This document shows, piece by piece, positions 1 through 11,111 of a stretch of DNA of 64,000 nt; positions within the stretch are counted from its first letter, which is position 1, and every line of letters begins with the position of its first letter. Below the pieces are notes generated by a model. It did no database searches. It had not been told where the DNA came from and saw only the letters and a list, made by a program, of their open reading frames with translations. The stretch lies in assembly GCA_002803225.1 (NCBI GenBank), contig NXFV01002076.1:1-64000 (forward strand). Direction: 5' to 3'. Source of the DNA: Gamarada debralockiae (taxonomy: Eukaryota > Ascomycota > Leotiomycetes > Helotiales > Hyphodiscaceae). The translations under genes and the position numbers were made by a program.

Positions 1-336
1 AAAAGAGGAGAGACAGTTGATATCGAAGAAAATCTACAAGGCTGGGTAGAGTTGATGTTCAACTACGGTAGGGTAGAAGTTTGTGCGTAAATTTGAGGAT
101 ATCATTTAGATAAAGAGCTTCACAAAATGGTTCGAGCCACCCATGTCACTCTGTACTTTGTTTGCCAAGAGGCTTAACTCCCCCAGTCTTACTACAACCT
201 CCCCTTTCACAACCACAAATGCATTTTGGATACTTAGGTATCTTATTTGGAGTTGCAAGCCATTTAGCCGTATAGAAAGGCTTTCTTTTGATCATCCATC
301 GGGTGTATCCTTGTCAACCTCCTTCAAGGCTTCAAC
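1..336. other. Window edge, upstream of P450
   Basis: No gene is recognisable here. An open frame overlaps the P450 start in another frame but its translation is low in complexity and unlike any family. The stretch probably holds the promoter and 5' leader of the downstream P450. Confidence 0.5.
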
Positions 337-2497
337 ATGGACGACGATTTCTATGAGCCGCTCCCCAGTGTCATCTCCTATCCATCGGGCCTGGTGACGC
401 ATGTGATCCCGGATCTTGTTCTAGGATCACCTACAAGACTTATCACCACCGTCATTTTGACTGCTTTTGTGGTTGCCATTGGGACACGACTCCTTAGCGG
501 ATCTGATTCAGAACCAGAGAAAGTTGACGGCAAGGACGGAAGAACGGTCTGGCTGCTGCCATATTGGATCCCTTTTATCGGCCATGGCTACCAATTGCAA
601 GTGTCTCGAAGATTTTACAAGAACAAGAAGCTAACACTCTGCTAGTCTCACTAATCCGATGAAGTTGATGAGGGAGGCAAGGTCAGTCAAATTCAATGTA
701 TGTGTTGACATCTAGGCTGATACCTTATCGCAGAGACCAAAGCACACATGGCATCTTTGCGCTGAATCTTGGTTCGTCGACGCATAATATCAGTGAGTTC
801 ACAGTCCCGCGTCTTGGCCACGTGGAAATATTGTTGTGGAAGACGGGACTGACGAACGATCATAGTATCTGACCCTGGTCTGGTTAAAGGGTATGCTTCC
901 TAGCCAAGTCCCATGATTCGATACTAATATGCACTAGAGTAATGCAACAGAAGGAGTCCGCAGTCCAATTTTATCCTATCAGCTGGGCAATAGTCGAAAA
1001 AGTGAAATGGTCTGTCTTGGTTATGGGTGCATACTGACCGCTGCTAGTTCTTTGGCGTCCCCAAGAGTGGCAAGCCAAAATATGATGCACATTGGGAAGT
1101 GTGTCTCACCAATCCTGAAACTGTGACTTGCTGACAACCACAGGAAATCATGCAACATACTCGGTGTCTGATGACAGAACCGCATCTGAGCAACATGCTC
1201 AAACCAACTATACGCGGCCTTGAAGCGGATATTCCCCAGATGATTTCGTTCGCGGAGAGTGAAATCGACCAACAACCATGGGAGCGCTTCGCCCAAGCAA
1301 CCTACATTTCAGACTCTGAGACCGAGCTTAACTTGATGGCATTGATGCGAGATATGATGGGCAACGCTTCCGTACCTGGTCTGTTTGGACGAGCTATACT
1401 GGAGAAGTACCCTGACTTATTGCATGATGTTTACGATATGGATGCCGGATTGTACTTCTTTCTGATGGGACTGCCTGCATGGACACCTTGGCCGGGTGTC
1501 ATGAGGGCTCATATGGCTCGATCCAGACTGTGGAAAGCAATGGACGACCATCAGAGAACGCTCGATGCCACAGTTGATGGTAAGCACGTTGATCCGACGT
1601 GGGGTAATCTTGATGATGTGAGTGAGTTCATCATGAAGAGACATGAAACATTCAGAAGTAAGAGCTTCAGACCTGATAAAGATCGCGGCATAAATTTAAG
1701 ATGCTAATATTCTGCAACAGATCGTGGCTTTAAGATCAAAGAGAGAGGAGATCTGAGTGTAGGTCGATCCCTTGTAGATCCCAAAGCTCGAAGCTGAACA
1801 TGAACAGATACTTTGGGCTCTCGTAGTCAACGCCAATCTCCTCGTCTTCTGGCAACTATTGCACATCCTCGCCGCCCCTGGACTTCTAGAGCGCATCCGT
1901 GCGGAAGTTGCTCCCTTCATCCAAATTACCAGGCCAGAATACATCGGCAAAATTTCCGAAGCACCAAAGCTTACAATCAACCACGAAGGACTTTCAAAAA
2001 AGTGCCCATTATTCAGATCAACCTACTTCGAAGCTCTGCGCCTCAGCTCCCAGCCTTGGTCCATCCGAAGCATAGCCACCGATATCGTAATCTCCGGTGA
2101 CAAGAACAGCCCAAATCCACCTTCATACGTCCTACACAAAGGAGAGTACCTCACTGTACCCCACGATCTGCATATGCTCGATCCAAAATACTTCAAGGAT
2201 CCGGAGAAGTTCGATCCAGAGCGCTTTCTCGTCCGAAATGAAGATGGCTCGCTTTCAACTGATCAGGGAACGATTCGTCCGTATGGTGGCGGTCCATCTA
2301 TGTGTAAAGGGAGAATTTTTGCGGAAAGAGAGTGCCTGGCGCTTGTTGCTGGTGTTTTGATGTTCTGGGATATCGAGCCTGCGGATAAGAAGGTGGGATG
2401 GGTGATTCCGAAGCAGAAGAAAACGACTGCTGTTTCGCTGCCCACGAATGAGGTCAGGGTCCGGATCAAGCGGAGGCGATTTGAGTGGGATGAGTGA
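337..2497 (+). CDS. Cytochrome P450 monooxygenase, CYP7/CYP8-like, nine exons
   Basis: This is a haem-thiolate monooxygenase, probably anchored in the ER membrane by a hydrophobic N-terminal helix at residues 30-45. My exons are 337-602, 646-681, 734-792, 866-890, 938-1001, 1048-1098, 1144-1657, 1721-1758 and 1808-2497, giving about 580 residues in one continuous frame. Visible landmarks are the I-helix region (ALVVNANLLVFW), the ExxR motif (EALR), the PERF motif (DPERF) and the Cys-ligand loop PYGGGPSMCKGR, where Cys is the haem ligand. The shape resembles fungal P450s annotated as CYP7/CYP8- or oxysterol-hydroxylase-like; the substrate cannot be inferred. The first intron is only 43 bases with a weak donor (gtctcg), so that border is the least certain. 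No biosynthetic partner gene lies beside it in the window. Confidence 0.85.
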
Positions 2498-2661
2498 GCG
2501 GGTAACTTGGTCTCCTAGTATGAGTGTGTCTGGCGGAAGTGGCGTAGTAGCATTGATGAGGCTGTCGTGTGAGGTCCGTAATATGAGCCAGCGTTATTGA
2601 CTGAACGGGCTGGAATCATCCTTTGTTCTCGGAGATTGCAGTATCAGAGGACGAAAGAGCG

Positions 2662-4030
2662 TCAGTGGACCTCGAAAGTCTCTAATTTGCGAATCCCATC
2701 ATTCACCTCATTGATCGCTTTCCCATACATGTAATTATTGATATTAGCTCTCACCCGGGTTCCAGTTCATCTAGGGTAGACGGGTAAACTTCGGCACGAG
2801 CTCACCCAGGGTAGAGAATTCACGCGTATACTTAAGATAATTAACTTACACCCGACTTTAACTTTGAAAATACCGCCCTTAAGCCGACGAAAGGGGGGTA
2901 GGGGCTCTCACGACCCGAAGGGGCTCGAGGGGATCCCCCCTGGCTGAGCTTTGACAGTATACTGTGAGCATATGCTGAAGCTTAAGTATAGCTCAAGTAT
3001 ATGCTCAACTTTGGCTGAGCATATGCTAAGTATATACTTAATAGAACTATCGTGCCCGACGCCTATCTCCTCAAGGGGTAGAAAAAAACGCGATATTTAC
3101 TAGCGTGTTTTTCTACCTGGATGAACTTTTCTCTACCCTGGATGAACTGTAAGCTCAGCCTCACCAATGAAGGTATAATGCTGAGCGTGCTCCTCCTTTC
3201 TCAGTATAACCGGCGTCGCACAACCCAGGGCAACGCAGATTATATCCCCTTGGAGGCAGTCTTGCGGAACGCTGCCTTGCAAACCAGTTTCGGAGATCAT
3301 GTAGCGTCGTCCACTCCTTACAGAATATTCGTAATTCCGATAGACCTCCGTTCGCCGAGGAAGCATATGTTCTCGAAAATAATCCGCGTAGAAGGCCAGG
3401 CGCTCGTCCAGAATTAGTTTGGTATGTTCCCTGCTAAGGCTTGTAGTCAACCTTGAATTGCTTCCGTTCGGGAGTCGATAGTGTGCCCAGTACTCCATAG
3501 ACTTTGTCTTCCGGTTTCGCGCACAGTTTGTCTCTATGAGATACGAGCGCATCCAGCAGATCGAACTCGATATCTTTTCTTCGTATGTCCGCCAAGTTGT
3601 AGGGTCCGCCGCCAATAAGAATGCTTGCCCACGAGACGTCGTCACTGAATTCAAACTTCACCCTCCTTCCCTCGATACGAAATAGGTCCGATACCTATAC
3701 TAGCATAGACCACTGGATAGCATCTTTTCCGCAATAACCTGCTACTTTCTTCTCATTGAGTATTTCTTGAACAACCCAGATACGATCCTAATACTCTCTA
3801 CGAAATAGCAAGACCAACGCTTTGAAATTCGGTACCAAGGATGTGTCCTCAAAGCATTCTCCCCAGGAAATCCGGGTTCCAATACAGCTTCCAAATCAAG
3901 TCCATGGCAAGCTTTCTATCATTGTCCTCGGGCCCTAACCACAAGGCCACGCGGCGAGCGGTCTTGTAAATCGTTCTCATCAACCCTACCTGGTTATTGC
4001 GCTCTTCCAAATTGTCAGAATTCTTGGCCC
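2662..4030 (-). pseudogene. Decayed HET-domain gene, interrupted by an inverted-repeat element
   Basis: Read on the minus strand, this stretch gives collinear pieces of a heterokaryon-incompatibility (HET) protein. Near 4030 it reads NSDNLEERNNQVGLMRTIYK, then ARRVALWLGPEDND. It continues with FRREY-stop-DRIWVVQEIL around 3790, then EDKVYGVLGTL around 3490, then GDIICVALGCATPVILR and FIGEAEL ending near 3150. The reading is broken by at least three in-frame stops (about 3849, 3790 and 3685) and at least two frameshifts, one just after KVDYK near 3435. The N-terminal SYxWG part of the domain is missing. The C-terminal tail (YMYGKAINEVNDGIRKLETF) reappears on the far side of the inserted element and ends at 2662. 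One stop is a Trp TGG to TAG change, a C-to-T change in a CpA context on the other strand, which fits RIP but does not prove it. Confidence 0.8.
2751..3151. mobile_element. MITE-like terminal-inverted-repeat insertion
   Basis: Positions 2763-2780 and 3132-3149 form an 18-base inverted repeat (cagttcatcYagggtaga) with one mismatch. Further partial copies of the same motif lie just inside it, for example at 2806-2814 and 3111-3126. The near-direct flanks ttagctc (2744-2750) and taagctc (3150-3156) could be a target-site duplication. No coding capacity is visible. The interior holds small palindromes built on gagcatatgctg and aagtatat around 2955-3045. The best proof of insertion is that HET protein homology stops at one end and resumes at the other. 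The family is unknown to me and the exact ends are uncertain by about 10 bases. Confidence 0.65.
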
Positions 4031-4208
4031 GCGTACCTTTTTATCCGCTAGTCCCCTCCCAACCGTAACGAAACAAGACTAAGTCTCCGCCATCGAAACC
4101 CTTCACTCGCGACTTCCTTCCATTTTCCAACCTTGTCTCTCTCACATCGTCACATTCAGAGTCTAGTGTATTCGAAAAACGACGTCTTTCTGCAGAACGA
4201 CCCTCAAC

Positions 4209-5477
4209 ATGGGTAAAAGGCCAAAAAACCCACACAGAAAGAAGACATGTTCCCGCTGTTCCAAATATTTAGAGCCTGAAGAAGTTGCGGATCATCAGAA
4301 AGCGTGCCAATGGAGAAAATGCCGTCACTGCCGGAAGAAGAAAGCTCCGGGTCAAACCCATGATTGCCCAAAAAGCCGCCGCCGCCGCCACCACACAAGC
4401 ACAAATGTAAGCCATGCTGTAAACTATTTCCGTTCGACAGAATCGACGAGCATACCAAAGAATGCAAGTTCACGAAATGTCCCACCTGCAAGAAGGGAAT
4501 GCACTTCACGACTGTCCGGAGCCCAAGCTGAAGTGCAAGCAATGCTGTAAACAAGTTCCGCCGAAAGGATCGACGAGCATAGCAAAGAATGCAAGTTCAC
4601 GAAATTTCCCACCTGCAAGAAGGGAATACCTTCGGATACACTTCACGATTGTCCGAACAAACACCATCTGCCCAAGAAGCAAAGCCAACATTGTTCCAAG
4701 TCGTTGCCGCTTGATCAACTTGAGCATCATCTCAAAGGCTGTAAATTCAGAAGATGTAACGACTGTGGCCGATCAATACCTTTAGATACAACACACAACT
4801 GTCCTGGGAAGTCGCCGCAGCGTCCAAGATGCAGGAAGTCCATTCTTAGAGAACAGCTTAATGAACATATATTGGATGCAAGTTCAAGGTATGCGTCCGC
4901 TGTTCGCGTACGGTCTTATGGGATGGTTATCACGACTGCGGTAGGAAAAAGTGCCATCGGTGCGGGAAACCTTTCTTGGAGAAAGACTTCCCTCAACATC
5001 AACTCGAGCGAATTGAAAAGGTGCTGGCAGTGCAAGAAAACTGGTATCTTGAAGAAAGAATTCCCTCAACACTTGCAACTTGAGTGCGGAAAGAAGTATT
5101 GCTGGAAGTGCGGAAAAGCCGGTATCTTGGAGAAAGAATTCCCTCGGCATCAACGTGAGTGCAACTTCATATATTGCCAAAGTTGTCGGAAGCGGTTTCA
5201 TCAAGATCTTGTTCACATTTGCCAGTTTCTGCGCTGCTCCGGATGCGTCACGCCGGTGCTGAAGAAGGAATACCCTCATCACAGGCCAGCTTGCTTCACT
5301 GTTCTATTCGAGAAGAGGTGTGCCTTGCGAAGTACTGGGTACTGCGGCTGGCTGCCACATGTGACTAGTACCCCTTGTCCTCGTCCTCAAGCGAAAGGTC
5401 TTTACCTCTGCAAAGAACATGCTGAAAAGCGTATTCTGAACAAAAAGCGCCAAGACAACACAGAAGTCGAAAAGTAG
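4209..5477 (+). pseudogene. Tandem Cys/His zinc-binding-like repeats with frame breaks
   Basis: From ATG 4209 the translation begins with a lysine-rich segment, then repeated modules of the form CxxC, about 11 residues, H, xxx, C, xxxx, CxxC, about 8 residues, HxCP. Examples are CSRCSKYLEPEEVADHQKAC, CKFRRCNDCGRSIPLDTTHN and CGKKYCWKCGKAGILEKEF. At least six modules are visible but they lie in different frames, with switches near 4390, 4515, 4560, 4660, 4890 and 5000. Splice signals do not explain most switches, because coding character continues across them. I therefore treat it as a decaying or recently rearranged gene, although an accurate copy with very small introns cannot be excluded. 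Its last open segment (4704-5477) is close to and probably once continuous with the exonuclease-like frame downstream. I do not recognise the family. Confidence 0.5.
4409..4655 (+). repeat. Imperfect tandem duplication of about 115-128 bases
   Basis: Copy 1 (4409-4519) and copy 2 (4537-4655) share long identical stretches such as gatcgacgagcat and aagaatgcaagttcacgaaat, and both end in cacttcacga(c/t)tgtccg. They encode two neighbouring Cys/His modules. Indels between the copies account for some of the frame switches in this gene. Confidence 0.75.
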
Positions 5478-5524
5478 AGCTTTCGGTCCGTTCTTCTTCG
5501 CAGAGATAGTCAGTCTTTCCTTTA

Positions 5525-6419
5525 GCGACTTCCTTCGATATCTGAGTCAGCGCAAAAATGGGCACAGCAATCGAAAAACGTCGCCATTTGTGATATTGAG
5601 GCATGCAATCTTGACCACTCAATATCCCATCTGAACGTGTTTGAAATTGCTATCGCAAATGCAGAAGGCCAATGGATCATTCCACCAACAATAATTCATC
5701 ATGAAATGACAAAGAAGGAATTGTTCAGAGCGAATGCGGTGAAACTTTTGAATAGTCTTGTGTTCTGCAAATTCTACAGCGATGTCGACGCAACAGAAGC
5801 TCGAGGCATCAGCAAACGAACTGCAACTTGGAAGGACCTGGGCAAAGAGCTCGAAGCCTACATCAAGAAAGAAGGAACGATTGTCGCATGGTTCGATTGG
5901 CCATCACAAAACATCGACTGGCAAGGAGTATACGCAGGGCTTGCGTCTGTCGGCTTCGAATACTTACTTCCATCTGCGCCACCGACGATGCACCGTCCTC
6001 TTCTCTGGTGGCGAAAGATAAAGGCGGCTCTGGAGCTTAAGGATCTAAGTCTGACTCTGGAGAATTTATTCGGGATTCTATATCCCGAAGAAAGTGAGCT
6101 ACTTTCACAAGCTCATTACGCTGGTCCCGACGTTCAGATGCTGAGAAAGATCCTTCAGTATCTTTTCAACAACTTGGAAGGCTCTCCTCTTCCAGGAAAG
6201 ATCGAGAATTTTTTCCATGTTGTTAACATCGAACTCGGTAGTAGCAACGAACCTAACGAGGAGGAAGAACTTGACGAGGAAGAGGAGGAGCTTGATGGAG
6301 ACGAAGATGTGATGGAGGGCATTGAATATGAAAGGATTCAAATGAACAGTAGCGAAGACGAGTTAGATGATAGCGAAGACGAAGGCCAGCCACCAAGAAA
6401 ACGAGCTCGGCGATGGTAA
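5525..6419 (+). CDS. DEDDh 3'-5' exonuclease-like (RNase H fold) domain
   Basis: The open frame begins after a stop whose last bases (tttag, about 5524) could also be a splice acceptor, so this may be the last exon of the Cys/His-repeat gene. The translation shows AICDIEACNL near 5590, a D-x-E exonuclease motif I, and then FEIAIANAEG, the second strand of the fold. IVAWFDWPSQNIDW resembles motif II. AHYAGPDVQML near 6115 matches the H-x4-D motif of DEDDh nucleases. The C-terminus is strongly acidic (runs of E and D around 6255-6300 and 6350-6380) and ends in a basic patch RKRARRW, which suggests a nuclear protein. Substrate and pathway are unknown. If translated alone, the first Met would be inside the domain at 5637 and would lose motif I, so an upstream exon is needed. 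Confidence 0.55.
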
Positions 6420-7294
6420 AGTCAATGCAAGAGATGATCTATCAGTAATGATCACTGAACCTGAACAAATGGTCGTCCTGTGTAACTTGCACCCTCCAAC
6501 TTGCATGGACTTCTTTACACTGTATTGATAGGACTGTCTTGCTTGGGTTAGCTAGGATACACTTTTGAAGTCGGACCATGTAAACAGCATCATTGATTGC
6601 AGCAGTGAGACGTGCAGTCCATGCTTTTTCTTGCAATCTTCCACAGTGAGATCCCGGAGAGAGGTCAGGAACGCAGAAACCGCAAAGGAGGCCAGTGTCT
6701 CCGGTAGCCTCATCGGTTCCATGCTGTTGATTGATTTCCTGTGTAGTTTTCTGGGCTGGTGGAGTTACAGCAGAAATGTCCTGCGTCAGCTGGAGAGCAG
6801 CAGAAGTATGCTGGGCAGGTGGAACGACACCAAAAGTCTCATCGATTGGCGGAGTGGCTGTCAAGGGTCTACGGAGTGTTGTATTAACTAAAGAGGTCCC
6901 CTAGCCTCAGCTAGTGGCTGAATGGAGAGGCCTAATCCCATGGTTCTTACTATCTGCGATAGTAGGTGATCTGAGGTCGCTTGTTGATCGAGAGGATGCG
7001 TAGGGACCGAGAAGGAACATAAGATGTTCATGGGATGGTTTGAAGCGTCGGCGTCGCGCGATCACGTGAAAGACTGGCAGAAAAATGATTTATATATATA
7101 TATTAATGTCTAATACATTGAGGCCAGGTGTCAGGAGCCTTGAAGGGTTTGCAGGAAAACGCGCTAAATCACATGATATTGCGGGATATCGTATCTCCGC
7201 ATTTCGTCGCGTACAGATCTGGCGAAGAGTCCAACACTTTTCAGCTTCAATTTCTCGCGTGCCTCTACGTCTTTTGTCACCTCAATTAGCATCG
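6420..7294. other. Intergenic, no supported gene
   Basis: A 140-residue minus-strand frame (6864-6442) carries two PPAQ(H/K)T repeats but has no recognisable domain and no clear partner exons, so I do not call it. The right part is the promoter and leader of DPM1, with a TA-rich run (ttatatatatatatta) near 7090. Confidence 0.4.
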
Positions 7295-8130
<836 letters not shown>

Positions 8131-8396
8131 GGCTAGGAGAACTAGGATTAATATATTAGACCTGAATGTCTCGAGGTCCCAATCGAAGCTCTTCAACTGC
8201 CAGATGAACGTCAGTTGTCTTGATTTGCAAATCGGTAGAAAAACCCTGCTTTCGACGTGATATCTTGCCAGTCTTCTTGTTTCCTGCTCTACTTTCTTGC
8301 CCATATATAGTGCCAATAGAACCACCACCAGGATACTAAGAAAGGTAAGAGAAACCAGTATCAGTGGGTATAGGTTGCTGCCGAAAATAGCTAGCA

Positions 8397-9331
8397 TCAT
8401 GATTCAACCCCTCTCCTAGCAAAGGGCATTCTCTTCTTCTCCTTTCTTTCAACCTTCTTCCTTCTTCGTTCAATAACACGATCCAGCTGCTTGCCCTTAA
8501 GCTCTCCATACTGATCCAACAGCACCCGCTTCTTTTGCTCAGCCTTTTTGAGGTAGAATGGTTTCTTCCCTTGTTTGACAGCTTCCTTCTCCTCCTTCCT
8601 ATGCTTATCAAGTATCTCCTGCTCCTTATTCTTCCGGATTTGTGCCTTCTTCTTCGACTCCATTGACATGAGGGCTTTCTTTAGCTTCTCTTTTGCATCC
8701 TCGTCTTTCACCGTCTTGATAGCATTCTTCAACTCCTTCATCTCATCCTCTCTGTAATCGTCTAGGAAAGAGTATGCCTTATGGACCTTTGATTGATCGA
8801 CAACGCCGGTCGTGGGCTCGAACCTTGGATCTCGATACTCGCGTTTTGGGACAGGAACAACCTCGCGCTTTCGTGACACAGCTTTCTTGCTTGAGATTTC
8901 TGTAGGAGCATGTTTGCTTGATCGATTGAAGTCCCGGCGGTCTTTCCGTCCAGCCTTTCGCTCTGCAGCTTCATTGTCTTCCCAGGTATCGCCATCCTTT
9001 TTGTCGAGCTTCCCGCCCTTGGTTGTGTCGGGCCGTGTCAGAGAAGCGTGTGCTTTTGCCAATGCGCCAAATGATATCGAGGCAGCATCGTTGGGGTTCT
9101 CCGCCTCAGACCCCGACTATTCATTAATTAATTGATATTTCGACTTGCAAAATTCAGGGTACAAACCTCGTCCTCACTGTTTGAATCCGATCTCGAATCG
9201 TCCGAATCCTCCTCCGCGGGTTCGTCGCCATTGATGGAAGAATCACCCTCGAGCTCCTCACTTGATTCTCGCCTTGCCCTAACCCTCCTCTGTAACTCAA
9301 CGACTGGAGCTTTTCGTTTTAAAGAAGACAT
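8397..9331 (-). CDS. RRP36: rRNA biogenesis protein RRP36
   Basis: This nucleolar factor acts in early 35S pre-rRNA cleavage in the 90S/SSU processome. Exons on the minus strand are 9331-9167 and 9116-8397, giving 294 residues. The N-terminus is acidic (EEDSDDSRSDSNSEDE). ISFGALAKA follows the splice junction, then RDPRFEPTTG and KAYSFLDDYREDEMKELKNA, the family core. A long basic coiled-coil then ends in RRKKVERKEKKRMPFARR. The order and length match the RRP36 family. The 50-base intron is supported by the frame and by the conserved block right after it. It shares a 246-base promoter region with the divergent HAD gene. Confidence 0.93.
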
Positions 9332-9577
9332 CCTGCTTTGTGTTTGTTTGTATTTGCATGGGGCTCGCTCGCAGCCTTGCCCATAAACTTTTTAGGCGGT
9401 GTATTTCGGCAAAAATTTGTCGGGATAACCTCTACTTCTGCCGAGTCTCTTCGTTTGCTTCACAATGCTCGTACAAATCATCTGATGTTCATCTCACGCC
9501 TGCGCTGCAACAGCGGGGCTCTTACCTGGTCTAGGGTCGCGCCATACATAACATATTCTACTACGACATATAAGAAA
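9332..9577. promoter_or_regulatory. Shared divergent promoter, RRP36 / HAD-like gene
   Basis: The region lies between two divergent start codons 246 bases apart. An in-frame extension of the HAD gene to 9338 is open but would overlap the RRP36 leader and has a composition unlike the protein, so I take it as non-coding. Confidence 0.5.
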
Positions 9578-10561
9578 ATGGATATCGATCCGCAACCTCA
9601 GCCTCACCCTCAAGGCAAACCGAAAAGACGGCGCAAGCCGAAGCAGGCAGCCTTGAATGCTTGGGCGGCTTCGATTTCATTTCCCAAAGACTCGATTGTC
9701 ACGGAAGGGGTGCAGAGCGTTGCGCAAACACTTCAAACCATATCGACCGTCAACCAAACAACACCCCAGTCGACCCTCGAACTACAAGAGAGAGTCAGGG
9801 CACTTAATCCGCCCAATTTCCAATCATCAACGCAGAACGCACCCAAGAAAATGTCATCACCGAAGCAGAAAGGTACCTCTCGTCCTGGCAGAGATGAGAA
9901 AGTCGACCCCTCTCCCGCTTCAGGAGGCGTTCCCGATCCCACCAACGAATATTTGAGTGCGTGCACGTTTGGCCCATCATTTTTGAGGCAGCCTCAACAT
10001 CTGCTGGTTGTGATCGATCTCAATGGCACTCTCCTCTTCCGACCAAGCAAAAAGCAGCCCACAAAGTTCAATATGCGTCCGCATGCTCAGACATTCCTCA
10101 GATATTGCGTGAACACATTTACAGTTGTCATATGGTCGTCTGCCAGGGCAGAGAATGTTAACGCCATGTGCAACACTATTCTGACACCGGACATACGAAG
10201 CAGGGTTGCCGCAATATGGGGTCGGGATAAGTTTGGACTGACCAAGGCAGACTTCGAACTGAGGGTTCAGTGCTACAAGAGGTTGAGCAAGCTCTGGCAA
10301 GATCCCAAGATCGCCGGATCTCATCCTGCGTACCACGAGGGTTTACGATGGGACCAGACAAACACTGTTCTCATTGATGACTCGAGAGAGAAAGCTCGAA
10401 CTGAGCCCCATAACCTCATCGAGGTTCCCGAATGGTTGGGAGACCTCCATGAGAGGGATGATATTCTGCCACAAGTCCACGACTATCTGAATCATCTGAG
10501 CATGCATTCAAATGTCAGTGCCTGTCTGCACTTATATCCTTGGAAGCCTACTGTCCTTTGA
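9578..10561 (+). CDS. NLI/FCP1-like HAD-fold protein with a DxNGT motif
   Basis: This is a single-exon 327-residue protein. The first 120 residues are proline-, lysine- and serine-rich and probably disordered. The C-terminal half is an NLI-interacting-factor (FCP1/SCP/TIM50-type) HAD domain: VVIDLNGTLLFR is motif I, VVIWSSARAENV is motif II, KARTEP and LIDDS form the late motif region. In active members motif I is DxDxT/V. Here the second Asp, the usual acid/base residue, is Asn (DLNGT), so catalysis may be weak, altered or absent. Start 9578 was chosen because the protein then begins with MDIDPQPQ and the upstream extension has no family features. The cellular substrate is unknown. Confidence 0.85.
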   Translation: MDIDPQPQPHPQGKPKRRRKPKQAALNAWAASISFPKDSIVTEGVQSVAQTLQTISTVNQTTPQSTLELQERVRALNPPNFQSSTQNAPKKMSSPKQKGTSRPGRDEKVDPSPASGGVPDPTNEYLSACTFGPSFLRQPQHLLVVIDLNGTLLFRPSKKQPTKFNMRPHAQTFLRYCVNTFTVVIWSSARAENVNAMCNTILTPDIRSRVAAIWGRDKFGLTKADFELRVQCYKRLSKLWQDPKIAGSHPAYHEGLRWDQTNTVLIDDSREKARTEPHNLIEVPEWLGDLHERDDILPQVHDYLNHLSMHSNVSACLHLYPWKPTVL

Positions 10562-11111
10562 TGAGACAGCATACCGCTTAGCTCACGGTCGTGCGCACCT
10601 CCAAAGCCTTGTCTCGTGTCTTCTCATGATGCACATGCTCTCACTATTGAGCGGACCTCCGCACGCATTTCTCTTGTCTCTTTTCCAAAGATCAAAATTA
10701 GAAGTAAGTTAACACATCTTTAGAGCACATATTTCTACCGTTTAACTGACACCATTTAGTGAATGACCGGTGTTTCTGTCAGTGGCAGATACCTATCCTG
10801 GTCATTCAGTACTACCTTGACGAATCTCTTTTGTTTTTCATGATACCCCTGGTTTGAAATGATGGGCACGGCGTGGAGGAAAACATATGGCGCTCATAGG
10901 TTGCATATCAAGAATTGTTTCATTGTCTTCGCATTGCATAGAAGCTAGGGTTGCATATCAAGGTGTTGTTCTATTGCATAGAAGTTAGCTAGACAGAAAG
11001 GCCATAGGCGTTTGCCATTTCCTCATCTCCCATGATCATGATCATTACACGTCATCCATTTTCCCCTACGCTAAAACGATTGTAAGAAAGAAATGCCCCA
11101 AAGCACACAAT
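10562..11111. other. Intergenic, 3' sides of two convergent genes
   Basis: No gene is visible. A short imperfect direct repeat is present: ggttgcatatcaag to gcatagaagctag (10899-10948) and ggttgcatatcaag to gcatagaagttag (10949-10988). Confidence 0.6.

Noticed and set aside
6442..6864. 140-codon minus-strand frame with PPAQ repeats
   Set aside because: There is no domain, no splice partners and no conserved start; it cannot be told from chance.
9338..9577. N-terminal extension of the HAD-like protein
   Set aside because: It lies in the promoter shared with RRP36 and does not resemble family N-termini.
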